Shown here piece by piece: positions 29,145 through 37,567 of a DNA stretch of 64,000 nt (the stretch's first letter is position 1; each line of letters starts with the position of its first letter). The translations under genes and the position numbers were made by a program. Below the pieces are notes generated by a model. It ran no database searches and had not been told where the DNA came from. It worked only from the letters and a program-made list of their open reading frames with translations. This DNA is from Nitrospirota bacterium. GTDB lineage: Bacteria > Nitrospirota > UBA9217. The DNA lies in the NCBI GenBank assembly GCA_023229435.1, contig JALNZF010000017.1:4051-68050 (forward strand), given 5' to 3'.

Positions 29145-29477
29145 AATGTCTCCGATGGGCGCATATGCTATTTCTTTTCAAATCGTATCTACTCGGGTCA
29201 AATCAGGTCAAAATCTGTCAGCCGCGAAAGAACGCAGGGATCTCAGAGAGAATTATAACTGAAATACATGGTTTCAGGTTTTTTCTTTGAGTTCTTGGAG
29301 CCTGCCCTCGAAATGTGTTATCGGGGGTCTTTTGCGGCCAATCTGAGTAGTTACTTCAAATCTTGATAATTGCAAAGTGCAAGATGCAAAAGTCAAAATG
29401 CGGCAATAAGACACTATGGCCCGCGGCCATACCTCAATTTTGAAATTTGCATTTGCTGCGGCCAAAGGCCGCGGCCA
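29145..29477. other. Gene-free spacer with palindromic GC-rich words
   Basis: No credible gene is present. The right part (about 29370-29480) holds GGCCCGCGGCCAT and GGCCAAAGGCCGCGGCCAT separated by an AT-rich CAATTTTGAAATTTGCAT segment. This looks like an intergenic palindromic repeat, of which I see only one copy. Confidence 0.5.
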
Positions 29478-30299
29478 TCAAGAAGGGTCTGCTTCTGATT
29501 GCCCAAGCGCGGCCCTTATGAGTCTGACCAATTCTTCCGCCTCAAAAGGCTTCTGGAGGTGCGCGTACACCTCATCGCTGAGAGACTTTATAAAAGACTC
29601 CACACCGGTATGCGATGTAAGCATGATTATCGGTATGTTCCTGTACTTTTTGTTATCTTTGATCTTCCGGGACACCTGCAGGCCGTCCATCCCCGGCAAC
29701 ATAAGGTCCATCAGCACGAGGTCTATCGTCCGGGCCTTGATCTTCTGCAGGGCGTCTTCCCCGCTTGCGGCGATTACCACCTCGTAGCCTCTTGGAACGA
29801 GTATGTTTTCAAGCAGCTTGAGGTTCGCGGGTTCATCGTCGACACAAAGAATGATCGGCTTCTTCAGCGTCACGTCTTCACTCGGCATCTTCAGCGTCAT
29901 TTTTTCACTTGGCTTCTTCAGCGTCATGTTTTCGCCCGGAAGAAAGTTTTTTACGATCTCAACGAATTTTCGCGTATCGATGGGTTTTGTCACATATTCG
30001 TCAAACCCGGCTTCCACTGCCTTTTCCCTGTCGCCTTTCATGGCAAACGAAGTGACGGCGATCACCTTCAGCTTGCTCAGTTCCGGTGTTTTCCGCAATT
30101 CCTGTATCACCGCAAAACCGCCCATAACAGGCATCTGCAGATCAAGCAGTATAAGATCAGGCATGTGCTCTCTGGCCATCGCCAGCCCGGCTGCCCCGTC
30201 AGCCGCCTCCAGCAACTCATAGCCGTGATACGTCAGTATTTGTCTCATGAGGATACGGTTCTGTTCATTATCTTCTATAACAAGGATTTTCTTAGTCAT
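29478..30299 (-). CDS. Dual-receiver response regulator
   Basis: The start at 30299 (MTKKILVIEDNEQN) follows GAGGAGGAAAAAGG and gives 273 aa. It overlaps the kinase stop by eight bases. The first receiver has LILLDLQMPVMGG and YVTKPIDTRKF. The second has IILCVDDEPANLKLLE, LVLMDLMLPGMDG and LQKPFEAEELV. The linker is three copies of an eight-residue unit related to MTLKKPSE. Two phospho-sites without an output domain suggest phosphorelay integration with the upstream kinase. Confidence 0.92.
   Translation of the reverse strand: MTKKILVIEDNEQNRILMRQILTYHGYELLEAADGAAGLAMAREHMPDLILLDLQMPVMGGFAVIQELRKTPELSKLKVIAVTSFAMKGDREKAVEAGFDEYVTKPIDTRKFVEIVKNFLPGENMTLKKPSEKMTLKMPSEDVTLKKPIILCVDDEPANLKLLENILVPRGYEVVIAASGEDALQKIKARTIDLVLMDLMLPGMDGLQVSRKIKDNKKYRNIPIIMLTSHTGVESFIKSLSDEVYAHLQKPFEAEELVRLIRAALGQSEADPS
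29855..29935 (-). repeat. Tandem 24-27 bp repeat encoding the receiver linker
   Basis: Three units built on GCGTCA(C/T) and CTTCTTCAG words encode MTLKKPSEK, MTLKMPSED and VTLKKP-like repeats between the two receiver domains. Unit number could vary between strains. Confidence 0.7.
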
Positions 30300-31923
30300 C
30301 CTTTTTCCTCCTCTGCCTAACAGGAATAACAAAGGCAAACAGGCTCCCTTTGCCGAACTCGCTCTCCACCCATATCTTTCCACCGTGCAATTCAACAAGT
30401 TTTTTGGTGAGCGCAAGCCCGAGCCCGGTACCCTCATACTTTTTATCATAGACCGACGCCAATTGAGAAAACTCCGTGAAAAGCTTCGGGAGGTCCTCCT
30501 GCTTGATCCCTATGCCGGTGTCTGTCACGGAAATCTCGATGGAGGACGGAGGACCGCTCGCTTCGCTCGCTGGGACGATGGACGCTTTCCCTCCCTCGTC
30601 AGTCGTCCCTCGTCCCTCGTCCCTCGTCAGTCGCGCAGCGACATGCACGGAGCCCCCCTCAGGCGTGAATTTCACTGCATTGCTCAGGAGATTGAACAGT
30701 ATCTGCTTGAGTTTCCTTTCATCCGCCTCGATCACGATCGCCTTATCGGGTTCGATCTGAATATCCAGCGTTATCCCATGCCTCGCCGCCTTCTCCCGCT
30801 GCATGACCAGGGATGCGTCAAGCAGCTCCCGTAACGGCACGCTCTCCACGTCGAGTTCCATCTTGCCTGATTCCACCTTGGAGAGATCGAGGATATCGTT
30901 GATAAGGCTGAGCAGGTGCCTTCCCGCCTTGAGGATGTACATCACGTTCTCACGCTGCGACGCATTCAGAGAGCCGAGCAGTTGGTCTTCCAGGACCTCC
31001 GAAAAACCGATTATCGAATTAAGCGGGGTCCGGAGCTCATGGCTCATGTTGGCAAGGAAATCGGACTTGGCCATGGTCGCGGCTTCGGCCTCGAATTGCG
31101 CCTTCTTCGCGTCCCGTGTTCGTTCCGCCAGTTCCCGTTCCAGCCTCATTTTTTCAGTGACGTCTTCTATTGCAAGGAGGATCAGCTGGGTGCCGATCTC
31201 CTCTTGCGTGATCCGGCGGGCATTGAGCAGCATTACTTTGTGCCCGATGCTTGAAAACACATGTTCAACCTCATAGTCATCGAACTTGTTGTCTTTGGGA
31301 AGGATCTCTTCAAGCAGCGTCCGGAGCTTGGGAATGTCCCATTGCCGGTTCCCGAGGTCATAGATAAGATTGCCGATCGTTTCCCCCGGTGTTACCTTGA
31401 ATGAATCATAGAAACTGCGATTTGCTTTGTGGACCCTCAGGTCTGAATCCAGCACCAGCAGGGGTTCACGCACGGTCTCAATGATATCTTCATTGGCCCT
31501 TGTTGCGGCCTCGGCGTCGGATTGCGCCTTCTTCGCGTCCCGTGTTCGCTCCGCCAGTTCTTTTTCCAGGCGCATTTTCTCAGTGATGTCCTCTATGGCG
31601 AGAAGGATCAGCAGAGGACCGTTTTCCGCCTGGGTGATACGGCGGGCATTGAGCAGCATGATCTTGTGCCCGATGCTTGAAAACACATGTTCAACCTTAT
31701 AGTCATCGAACTTGTTGTTTTGGGGAAGCATTTCCTCAAGCAGCGTCCGAAGACTGGGAATGTCCCATTGACGGTTTCCGAGGTCATAGATAAGATTGCC
31801 CACCGTTTCCTTCGGCGTTACCTTGAAAGATTCATAAAAACTACGGCTGGCCAAAAGGACCCTCAGATCTGCATCCAGGACCACGAGGGGTTCACGCGCT
31901 GTTTCGATAATGTCCTCAAACAT
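30292..31923 (-). CDS. PAS-PAS histidine kinase
   Basis: The 543-aa kinase has two nearly identical PAS domains (about 1-118 and 146-262), each starting DIIET(A/V)REPL and ending LAIED(I/V)TEKMRLE. The HisKA domain follows, with phospho-His295 in ANMSHELRTP. The ATPase domain has an N box (FNLLSNAVKFTPEGG), a G1 box (VTDTGIGIK) and a G2 box (YEGTGLGLALTKK). No membrane segment exists, so it senses cytosolic signals. A polar insert of about 30 residues (431-460) lies between the N and G1 boxes and is encoded by repetitive DNA. GGAGATGATACG precedes the ATG. It is coupled to the dual-receiver gene by an eight-base overlap. Confidence 0.93.
   Translation of the reverse strand: MFEDIIETAREPLVVLDADLRVLLASRSFYESFKVTPKETVGNLIYDLGNRQWDIPSLRTLLEEMLPQNNKFDDYKVEHVFSSIGHKIMLLNARRITQAENGPLLILLAIEDITEKMRLEKELAERTRDAKKAQSDAEAATRANEDIIETVREPLLVLDSDLRVHKANRSFYDSFKVTPGETIGNLIYDLGNRQWDIPKLRTLLEEILPKDNKFDDYEVEHVFSSIGHKVMLLNARRITQEEIGTQLILLAIEDVTEKMRLERELAERTRDAKKAQFEAEAATMAKSDFLANMSHELRTPLNSIIGFSEVLEDQLLGSLNASQRENVMYILKAGRHLLSLINDILDLSKVESGKMELDVESVPLRELLDASLVMQREKAARHGITLDIQIEPDKAIVIEADERKLKQILFNLLSNAVKFTPEGGSVHVAARLTRDEGRGTTDEGGKASIVPASEASGPPSSIEISVTDTGIGIKQEDLPKLFTEFSQLASVYDKKYEGTGLGLALTKKLVELHGGKIWVESEFGKGSLFAFVIPVRQRRKKDD
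30544..30633. repeat. In-frame microrepeat insertion inside kinase ATPase domain
   Basis: The plus strand shows repeated TCCCTCG words flanked by two GTCAGTCG copies, plus CGCTCGCTTCGCTCGCT. It encodes RLTRDEGRGTTDEGGKAS and following polar residues where other GHKL kinases have a short loop. The reading frame is preserved. Confidence 0.7.
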
Positions 31924-31994
31924 CGTATCATCTCCAATCTATAACTACTCTGGCCTGCCTCGCGCAGAATACCATACACGAACAGACGCGCATC

Positions 31995-32288
31995 TCATTT
32001 CGGATCATCGGTCCACCATTTTACGATGCCGGCGAAAATCACCGCAAAAACGAGGGCCGGGAACGACACAAAGATCGACGCGGCCGCAGGGGACAGATTT
32101 GCGGCAAGGTACTGGTAGATCCCCGCCAGGAAAAAACCCGTCGCGGCCAGGACCAGCACGGAGGCAATCCCGATAAAGGCAAGCGCCCATGCCACGTTCA
32201 TTACCGCTCTTTTCAGCAGTCTCCCCTCCGCTTCCAGCACATGCAGAAAAGATGTCGCGATATCAAGAAGCGTCGTTAGTATCTTCAT
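31995..32288 (-). CDS. Small two-helix membrane protein, holin-like/phage-holin family
   Basis: The 97-aa protein has an N-terminal amphipathic segment (LLDIATSFLHVLEAEGRLLK) and two membrane helices (WALAFIGIASVLVLAATGFFLAG and SIFVSFPALVFAVIFAGIV). This resembles small envelope proteins annotated as phage-holin family or DUF1469-like, which often pair with DUF883 proteins. GGAGAGGAGAACAGACA precedes the ATG. Its start overlaps the end of the DUF883-like gene by 26 bp, so they form a two-gene operon. No phage genes are nearby. Confidence 0.75.
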   Translation of the reverse strand: MKILTTLLDIATSFLHVLEAEGRLLKRAVMNVAWALAFIGIASVLVLAATGFFLAGIYQYLAANLSPAAASIFVSFPALVFAVIFAGIVKWWTDDPK

Positions 32289-32634
32289 TGTCTGTTCTCC
32301 TCTCCTGGTACCACAATTTGGCGATTATATAGCCGAGACCGAATGCGGCCATGATACTCACCAGCGGGTGCTGCTCTACTTCAGCCGCAAGGTCCCTGAC
32401 GACCTTTTCACTCTGGATCCTTGATGAGTCGAACTTGTGAAAGAGGTTCTCCCATACCCCGGGCCCTTCCTCGCCAGGGGCGGAGCCTTCCTGTTGATCC
32501 GCTGCGTGCGGCTGTCCGGCATGTTTCCCGGCGTATTTCTTCACACCCGCGGCGATTCCGGCAATGTCTTCGCGCAGGCTCGCGATATCGGCCTTCAGCG
32601 CTTCCAGTTCCTTGTCATGTGTTTTTTCCGTCAT
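32263..32634 (-). CDS. DUF883/ElaB-like membrane-anchored protein
   Basis: The 123-aa protein has a charged coiled-coil N-terminus (EKTHDKELEALKADIASLRE), a low-complexity middle and a C-terminal hydrophobic segment (HPLVSIMAAFGLGYIIAKLW) like ElaB/YqjD proteins. These are inner-membrane-anchored, stress-induced proteins thought to contact ribosomes. AAGGAGGAACAAAT precedes the ATG. It is first in an overlapping pair with the holin-like gene. Confidence 0.75.
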   Translation of the reverse strand: MTEKTHDKELEALKADIASLREDIAGIAAGVKKYAGKHAGQPHAADQQEGSAPGEEGPGVWENLFHKFDSSRIQSEKVVRDLAAEVEQHPLVSIMAAFGLGYIIAKLWYQERRTDNEDTNDAS

Positions 32635-32676
32635 ATTTGTTCCTCCTTATGGGCATTTTCCATAACTCCTCGGCAC

Positions 32677-32815
32677 ATCTGAACCCAGAAGCGTGTTACT
32701 CCAGAGAAAACCCTTTTATCCGCAGATTACGCAGATTTCACAGATTAAATCGAACCTGAATCCTGTCTTTTAAATCAGCGTCATCTGCGTAATCTGCGGA
32801 TAATATTTTGATCTG
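32677..32815. repeat. Dispersed repeat R2, copy b (inverted arms)
   Basis: It contains TTATCCGCAGATTACGCAGA and CATCTGCGTAATCTGCGGAT as inverted arms, with the left flank ATCTGAACCCAGAAGCGTG matching copy a at 3296. It fills the spacer between the haem-binding DUF3365 gene and the DUF883-like gene. Confidence 0.8.
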
Positions 32816-32816
32816 T

Positions 32817-33479
32817 TCATTCGCGGATCTTTCCCTGTTCATAGGCCCGTAAAAAGGCCTCCACCACCTTCGGATCAAGCTGTGTGCCTGTCAGTTCCTT
32901 CAGCTTTGCGATCGCCGCTTCCCGGTATCCCTGCTTCCCGTGGCAAAGAAGGCAGTGGCGCTCCACCCGGAGGGGTATGATACGCTGGTAGAACTGCGTC
33001 CCCTGCTCGCTGATGACCGCGGCCACCCCGTCACGGCTCTCCTCGAACGTCTTTTGTTCGAACTCCCGCAATGCCTTCTCTTCGAACGGCGTGGGGGCGT
33101 TGACCGGGCTCATCGGCTTCAGGCTGGTGATGTGAAAACGGTAGAGTCCCTGCTGCTCGGCATAGCCCGAAAGGACCCGCGTAATGGACTCGGGGGTATG
33201 GAAGAAATAGGCGTCGCCTCTGGCGTCAACCACGGCGGTCCCGGGAAGATCGGGATTTGCTTTCTCCCCCGGGATTCTTTTCACATAGATTCCCCCATGG
33301 TCAGCGATCCAGGCCCGGGTGATCATCACCTGCTTGAGCAGTGCCCTGCTCTGCTGGTCCACCTGGTCCATGATCGCCAGCTTCGAATGCCTGAAGATGA
33401 AGACAACGAGGAGCAAGACGGTCAGCGTTACCGCGATCCCGACACTCAGAAAAATCTTTTTGCCCAGGCTCCGTTTCAT
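32817..33479 (-). CDS. DUF3365 (Tll0287-like) membrane-anchored haem-binding sensor
   Basis: The 220-aa protein has an N-terminal membrane helix (about residues 9-29), then a periplasmic domain with DARGDAYFFHTPES and a single haem c site, HCLLCHGK (Cys176, Cys179, His180). This matches DUF3365, which often forms the sensory part of kinases or stands alone as a haem sensor. The end TGTQLDPKVVEAFLRAY resembles cytochrome c552-like tails. It is downstream of a truncated PAS start (33513-33614), suggesting that a kinase once lay here. Confidence 0.85.
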   Translation of the reverse strand: MKRSLGKKIFLSVGIAVTLTVLLLVVFIFRHSKLAIMDQVDQQSRALLKQVMITRAWIADHGGIYVKRIPGEKANPDLPGTAVVDARGDAYFFHTPESITRVLSGYAEQQGLYRFHITSLKPMSPVNAPTPFEEKALREFEQKTFEESRDGVAAVISEQGTQFYQRIIPLRVERHCLLCHGKQGYREAAIAKLKELTGTQLDPKVVEAFLRAYEQGKIRE

Positions 33480-33512
33480 CGCACTGTCCTGTTCACTGCT
33501 CCTTTGTCCGGC

Positions 33513-33614
33513 TTACGTCGTAATGACCATCGCCCGCATGACTGAAAGTACCTTCAGGTCTGAATCCAGCACCACAAGAGGTTCACGAACTGTCTCTCCA
33601 ATATCTTCAAACAT
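33513..33614 (-). pseudogene. Truncated PAS domain start (33 codons)
   Basis: An ATG at 33614 with GAGGAGATGCTCGA upstream encodes MFEDIGETVREPLVVLDSDL, nearly the same as the first residues of the kinase at 30292-31923. After KVL the frame loses similarity (VMRAMVITT) and stops. It is a fragment of a duplicated PAS gene. Confidence 0.7.
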
Positions 33615-33681
33615 TCGAGCATCTCCTCTTTTGTCCATCCGAAAGCGAACCGCGCCGCGTGAAAGGCGATCGGTCCCGACA

Positions 33682-34743
33682 TTATTTCTTCGACACCGGT
33701 GGAATGACTTCAGCGGGCGCCTCAGGCCCGAGCAAGAGCGCGATCCATCGTGTGCTTTCATTGTTCTCGCATGCGAACTTCAGCGTCATGGTAAGCGGTA
33801 TGCAAAGGACCATGCCGACCGGACCAAGCAGGCTGCCCCAAAAGATCAACGAGAGAAAGACAACCAGCGTGGACAGCCCGAGCTTCCGCCCCATGAGCCT
33901 TGTTTCGATCACATTGTCAAGGATGAAGTTAATGGCCATATATCCCGCGGTTGCCATGAGGGCGCTGCCTGGCCCTAATTGGATAAGGGCCAGAAGGACC
34001 GCGGGGATCGCGGCGATCGTGGATCCGACATTCGGCACATAGTTGAGCAGAAATGCCAGGAAGCCCCAGAGAATGGGAAAGTCCACGCCGAGGATGGACA
34101 GCCAGATTCCTACCAGGATCCCCGTGGCCAGGCTGATGAGCGTCTTGATGGCCATGTAGCGTTCAATATCACCGACGAACCTCGTGAACTGGGGGAATAC
34201 CTGCCGAGTATCGCCGAGAACAGCGCGGAGCTTGACGGGAAAGCTTGAGGCCTCGAACAGGATGAAGGCCACGGTGAGCAGGATCAAAACAATGTCCGAA
34301 AGCGCCGAACCCAACCCCGCGAACAAGCGGGCGGTCAGGCTCATCACCGCCCCTGGATTGACATATCCAAGCAGGACCTTGTCCATGCCCCGAATGCCTT
34401 TGGTCGCTAAAAACGACTTGAATGTCGAGACTTGCTCCTGTAACCGGGTCTGATAGACAGGCAACTCGGTGTAAAAACTGTTGATGGACGCGCCGACGAT
34501 CGCGCCGACGATCAGCAGGATGAAGACCATGCCGGTCACCACGATCAAGACCGCAACGATGGAGGGAATGCGTTTCCGCTCGAGCCAGAGTACCGGCGGC
34601 GTCCCGAGCAGGGCGAGAAAAACGGCGACCAGAAACGACACCAGGACCGACTGCGCCTGATTGATGCCCCCGATAATGATCACGAGCGCAGCCGCGATGA
34701 CGAGGAAGCGAAATCCCCGTTGCGTGTTACTCTGTGCTGTCAT
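33682..34743 (-). CDS. AI-2E family transporter (copy 1)
   Basis: The 353-aa protein starts at ATG 34743, nine bases after AGAGG; a TTG six bases upstream is less likely. It has about eight helices and family motifs: SVLVSFLVAVFLALLGTPPV, VAFILFEASSFPVKLRAVLG, LSILGVDFPILWGFLAFLLN, YVPNVGSTIAAIPAVLLALI and FWGSLLGPVGMVLCIPLTM. Family members export diverse solutes or ions; autoinducer-2 is only one reported case. It is a tandem duplicate of the next gene and ends PPVSKK. Confidence 0.92.
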   Translation of the reverse strand: MTAQSNTQRGFRFLVIAAALVIIIGGINQAQSVLVSFLVAVFLALLGTPPVLWLERKRIPSIVAVLIVVTGMVFILLIVGAIVGASINSFYTELPVYQTRLQEQVSTFKSFLATKGIRGMDKVLLGYVNPGAVMSLTARLFAGLGSALSDIVLILLTVAFILFEASSFPVKLRAVLGDTRQVFPQFTRFVGDIERYMAIKTLISLATGILVGIWLSILGVDFPILWGFLAFLLNYVPNVGSTIAAIPAVLLALIQLGPGSALMATAGYMAINFILDNVIETRLMGRKLGLSTLVVFLSLIFWGSLLGPVGMVLCIPLTMTLKFACENNESTRWIALLLGPEAPAEVIPPVSKK

Positions 34744-34764
34744 GGACAAATACCTCTTTCCCGA

Positions 34765-34856
34765 GCGCGGCCTTTGGCCGCAACCAACGGCAACGGATAA
34801 CGGTTACGATGCCCGTATCGGCAACCGTCTTGCGGTAACGTCTTTAAGACGGATCG
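34765..34856 (+). repeat. Dispersed repeat R3, copy B
   Basis: It reads GGCCGCAACCAACGGCAACG, then GGTTACGATGCCCGTATCGG and GCGGTAACGTCTTTAAGACG. The right end overlaps the last codons of the AI-2E gene at 34844, supplying GTDPS and the stop. Confidence 0.8.
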
Positions 34857-35920
34857 GTTCCTTTTTTATACACCGGTGGAATGCTTCCCGCGGGCGCCTC
34901 GGACGCGAGCAAAACAGCGATCCATCGTGTGCTTTTATTGTTCTCGCATGCGAACTTCAGCGTCATGGTAAACGGTATGCACAGGACCACACCGATCAGT
35001 CCAAGCAGGCTTCCCCAAACGACCAGCGAGATAAATACGACCAGCGTGGACAGGCCGAGCTTCCGCCCCATGACCCTCGGTTCGACCACGTTGCCGAGTA
35101 TGAAATTAACAGCCACAAATCCGGCGGCGGTGAGCGCGGCAGTGCCGGTGCCGAGTTGGACAAGGGCGACAATGACCGCGGGGATCGCGGCGATGATCGA
35201 GCCGACATTGGGTATATAATGGAGCAGAAAGGCCAGAAAACCCCAGAGAACGGGAGAATCCACGCCGAGGATGGTGAGCCATATCCCGATCAGAACACCC
35301 GCGGTCAGGCTGATCCACGTCTTGATGAACATATAGCGCTTGATATCATCGACGAACCTCGTGACCTGGGGAAACGCCTGCTGAGGATCGCCGAGGACAG
35401 CGCGGAGCTTGATGGGAAAACTTGAGGCTTCAAGCAGGATGAACGTCACGGTGAGCAGGATCAGGACGATGTTCGAGAGCGCCGAGCCCGCTCCCCCGAT
35501 CATCTCGACAAACAGCTTCATTGCCGCGCCGGGATCGACATACTCGAGCAGTGCCTTGTCCGTAACGCGGATGCCTTTCTTTGCCAGCAGCGGCTGGAGT
35601 TCCGCGACCCGTTCCTGTATGCGTTGTTGATAGGAAGGCATGGCATTGATAAAGTTGTTGAGGGACGTGCCTACAAATCCACCGACGATCACCAGGATGG
35701 CGATCATGCCTGCCACCACGAGCAGCACCGCCACAACCGAGGGAATGCGTTTCCGTTCGAGCCAGAGCACCGGCGGCGTCCCGAGCAGCGCGAGGAAAAC
35801 AGCGACAAGGAACGACACCAGGACCGACTGCGCCTGATAGATGCCCGCGATGATGATCACAAGCGCAGCCGCGATGACAAGGAAGCGAAATCCCCATTGA
35901 GCATTACTCTGTTCAGTCAT
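34844..35920 (-). CDS. AI-2E family transporter (copy 2)
   Basis: The 358-aa paralogue of the preceding gene is highly similar along its length (for example SVLVSFLVAVFLALLGTPPV is identical). The ATG at 35920 has the same upstream sequence, AGAGGTATTTGTCC. Its C-terminus is PPVYKKGTDPS, five residues longer than copy 1, and the extension is encoded by repeat R3-B. The copies differ most in the central periplasmic segment. The substrate is unknown. Confidence 0.92.
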   Translation of the reverse strand: MTEQSNAQWGFRFLVIAAALVIIIAGIYQAQSVLVSFLVAVFLALLGTPPVLWLERKRIPSVVAVLLVVAGMIAILVIVGGFVGTSLNNFINAMPSYQQRIQERVAELQPLLAKKGIRVTDKALLEYVDPGAAMKLFVEMIGGAGSALSNIVLILLTVTFILLEASSFPIKLRAVLGDPQQAFPQVTRFVDDIKRYMFIKTWISLTAGVLIGIWLTILGVDSPVLWGFLAFLLHYIPNVGSIIAAIPAVIVALVQLGTGTAALTAAGFVAVNFILGNVVEPRVMGRKLGLSTLVVFISLVVWGSLLGLIGVVLCIPFTMTLKFACENNKSTRWIAVLLASEAPAGSIPPVYKKGTDPS

Positions 35921-35944
35921 GGACAAATACCTCTTTTCATAACA

Positions 35945-36165
35945 TGGCCTTTAGCCGCAATCAACGGCAACGTATAACGGTTGCGATGCCCGTATCGGAT
36001 AAATGATCGTCAATCGTCTCTCGGTAGCGATGCCCGTATCGGTAAACGTCTTGCGGTAACGTCTTTTTGACGAATGACGTCTCCGAACGACGAAACGGGC
36101 CTCGTGACCCTTCGACGACAGACGAGCAATATGGAGCCTCGTTACCGTTGCCGAATGATAAACCC
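35945..36165 (+). repeat. Dispersed repeat R3, copy C (internally duplicated)
   Basis: It contains GCGATGCCCGTATCGG twice (at about 35981 and 36027), then GTAAACGTCTTGCGGTAACG and GACGTCTCCGAACGACGAAA with CGGGCCTCGTGACC. It fills the promoter-side spacer of AI-2E copy 2. The rest of the spacer to 36318 shows no gene. Confidence 0.8.
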
Positions 36166-36318
36166 CTCCGAACACCGGGTGTAATCGTCAGGGAACTCTT
36201 TTCGGCAAGACCCCTGTCATCGCTGTTCACGTTCGTATTGAGAATAAATCAACCTTTCCGACATTCATATATTTCCTCAAATCGACCATTTGTGATTTGA
36301 AGATTTGAAAATCCAGGA

Positions 36319-36987
36319 TTACCGCTTTCGCGTGAATGACGGAAAAGATAACACTGCCGATCTCAGCATTGGCCAGCCCTTGACGGCAAAGACCACGGAC
36401 AGGCACAGACACAAACCCACGCTCAGGCCGACCGACACGAAGGAAAGCGCGAACGCCGCAAGGTACATCAGCGGCGCGTATCGGTATTGCATGGTGATCT
36501 GCCGGATTTCCCTGTCGTCCACGTTCTGCGCAAGAAGCCTTCCGTTCTTTGACGCGTGATGCCACAAGCCCTTGAACGCAAATGCGGTCGCGGCGTAGGT
36601 GCCGGCAAAGACCGCTCCCGCAGCCGTGGCTTCGGGGTGCAGGAGGTATTCCGCAAGCAGGGACGTCGGAAAGGGCATGATCGTTATGAACAGAAGCAGG
36701 AGGCCGTTCCAGTACAGGAAGGTATGATCGGTTCTCTGGATAAAGCTGAAGATACGGTGATGATTTACCCACTTGGCAAAAATCGTAATGAAGCTTGTCA
36801 CGAAGGCAAGGTAATGAGGCCACAGTTTTATCAACATTGAACCGAGGCTGACGCCTTCGCCAAGTTCGTTGGCCTTCGGCACCGTGATCCCGAGAACCAG
36901 CAGCGTTATGGCAATGGCGAATACGCCGTCGCTGAACGCCTCGATTCTCACTGTTTCGTTTCGTTCGAACGTCGCCGGCATGTTCAT
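36319..36987 (-). CDS. TMEM175-like (DUF1211) potassium channel family protein
   Basis: From ATG 36987 the protein is 222 aa with six helices. The filter-bearing first helix has the hallmark RIEAFSDGVFAIAITLLVL. FAKWVNHHRIFSFI follows in helix three, as in bacterial TMEM175 homologues, which are tetrameric K+-permeable channels with one repeat per subunit. A longer frame to 37116 begins at TTG within the entericidin gene and is less likely. An ATG at 36981 is also possible. It is the first large gene left of the small-protein island. Confidence 0.85.
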   Translation of the reverse strand: MNMPATFERNETVRIEAFSDGVFAIAITLLVLGITVPKANELGEGVSLGSMLIKLWPHYLAFVTSFITIFAKWVNHHRIFSFIQRTDHTFLYWNGLLLLFITIMPFPTSLLAEYLLHPEATAAGAVFAGTYAATAFAFKGLWHHASKNGRLLAQNVDDREIRQITMQYRYAPLMYLAAFALSFVSVGLSVGLCLCLSVVFAVKGWPMLRSAVLSFPSFTRKR

Positions 36988-37078
36988 GATATTCTCAGGT
37001 GTTAATTCTTTTGTCTTGACGACGATATCAGCGTTAACAATTCCATCCGGCTGCTTCAATCCGTGCGCTTCGACAAGG

Positions 37079-37264
37079 CTATTTCCCCTTGACGTCATCC
37101 TGGATTTTCTTTCCAACCTTTTCGACCTGCTCTCCGCCTTTTTCCACCGTCTTGTCGATTTTCTTGCCGGCGCGCTCCAGCGGGCCCTCTTGACAACCGG
37201 ATATCCCCACCAGCAGTACGCTCATGACCAGCGCTGCGATGACACTCTTTCTCATGTTCATCAT
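37079..37264 (-). CDS. Entericidin-like small lipoprotein
   Basis: About 61 aa. The signal peptide ends in a lipobox (LLVGISGC), followed by a charged helical tail (ERAGKKIDKTVEKGGEQVEK). This is the entericidin A/B family pattern. GGAG lies six bases before the ATG at 37264; further in-frame ATGs at 37261 and 37255 are alternatives. Entericidins are bacteriolytic-type or structural lipoproteins induced by stress. Confidence 0.83.
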   Translation of the reverse strand: MMNMRKSVIAALVMSVLLVGISGCQEGPLERAGKKIDKTVEKGGEQVEKVGKKIQDDVKGK

Positions 37265-37308
37265 GTGCATCTCCTTTTGTAAAATTAATTTATCCCCATA
37301 TCGTTTGA

Positions 37309-37446
37309 TCAGCCATCATGTCTTTTCAACACCGCGGCTTCTATCACCTGCGTTTTTACATAGTCCAGATATTTCTGCATATCCTCGCTGGTCCAGTCTG
37401 GAGGCTGCTTGCCTGTTTGTGTTATAAATTGATCCAGCAATTCCAT
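37309..37446 (-). CDS. 45-aa conserved-looking small protein, unknown
   Basis: An ATG at 37446 with GGAGGAGAGAATCT upstream encodes MELLDQFITQTGKQPPDWTS and continues to AVLKRHDG. It is acidic to neutral and predicted helical, with no signal or membrane segment. A second frame over the same bases is longer but lacks a ribosome site. It lies in the island of small stress proteins, between the entericidin and ABM genes. I do not recognise a family. Confidence 0.55.
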   Translation of the reverse strand: MELLDQFITQTGKQPPDWTSEDMQKYLDYVKTQVIEAAVLKRHDG

Positions 37447-37567
37447 AGATTCTCTCCTCCATCAGACGCCTGACCGGCCCGGTCCCAAAAAGCCGCGCCT
37501 GTTTCGTGATCAACAGCATTCCCGGGATCGTGCCGCCCGACAATCCGTTCAACCCGTTTTTCTGCTC

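Noticed and set aside
31995..32634. Prophage lysis cassette (holin-like)
   Set aside because: The holin-like protein is paired with a DUF883-like stress protein and there are no phage structural, integrase or endolysin genes.
36227..36823. 198-codon minus-strand frame
   Set aside because: It is a shifted frame over the TMEM175-like gene, which has clear family motifs in the other frame.
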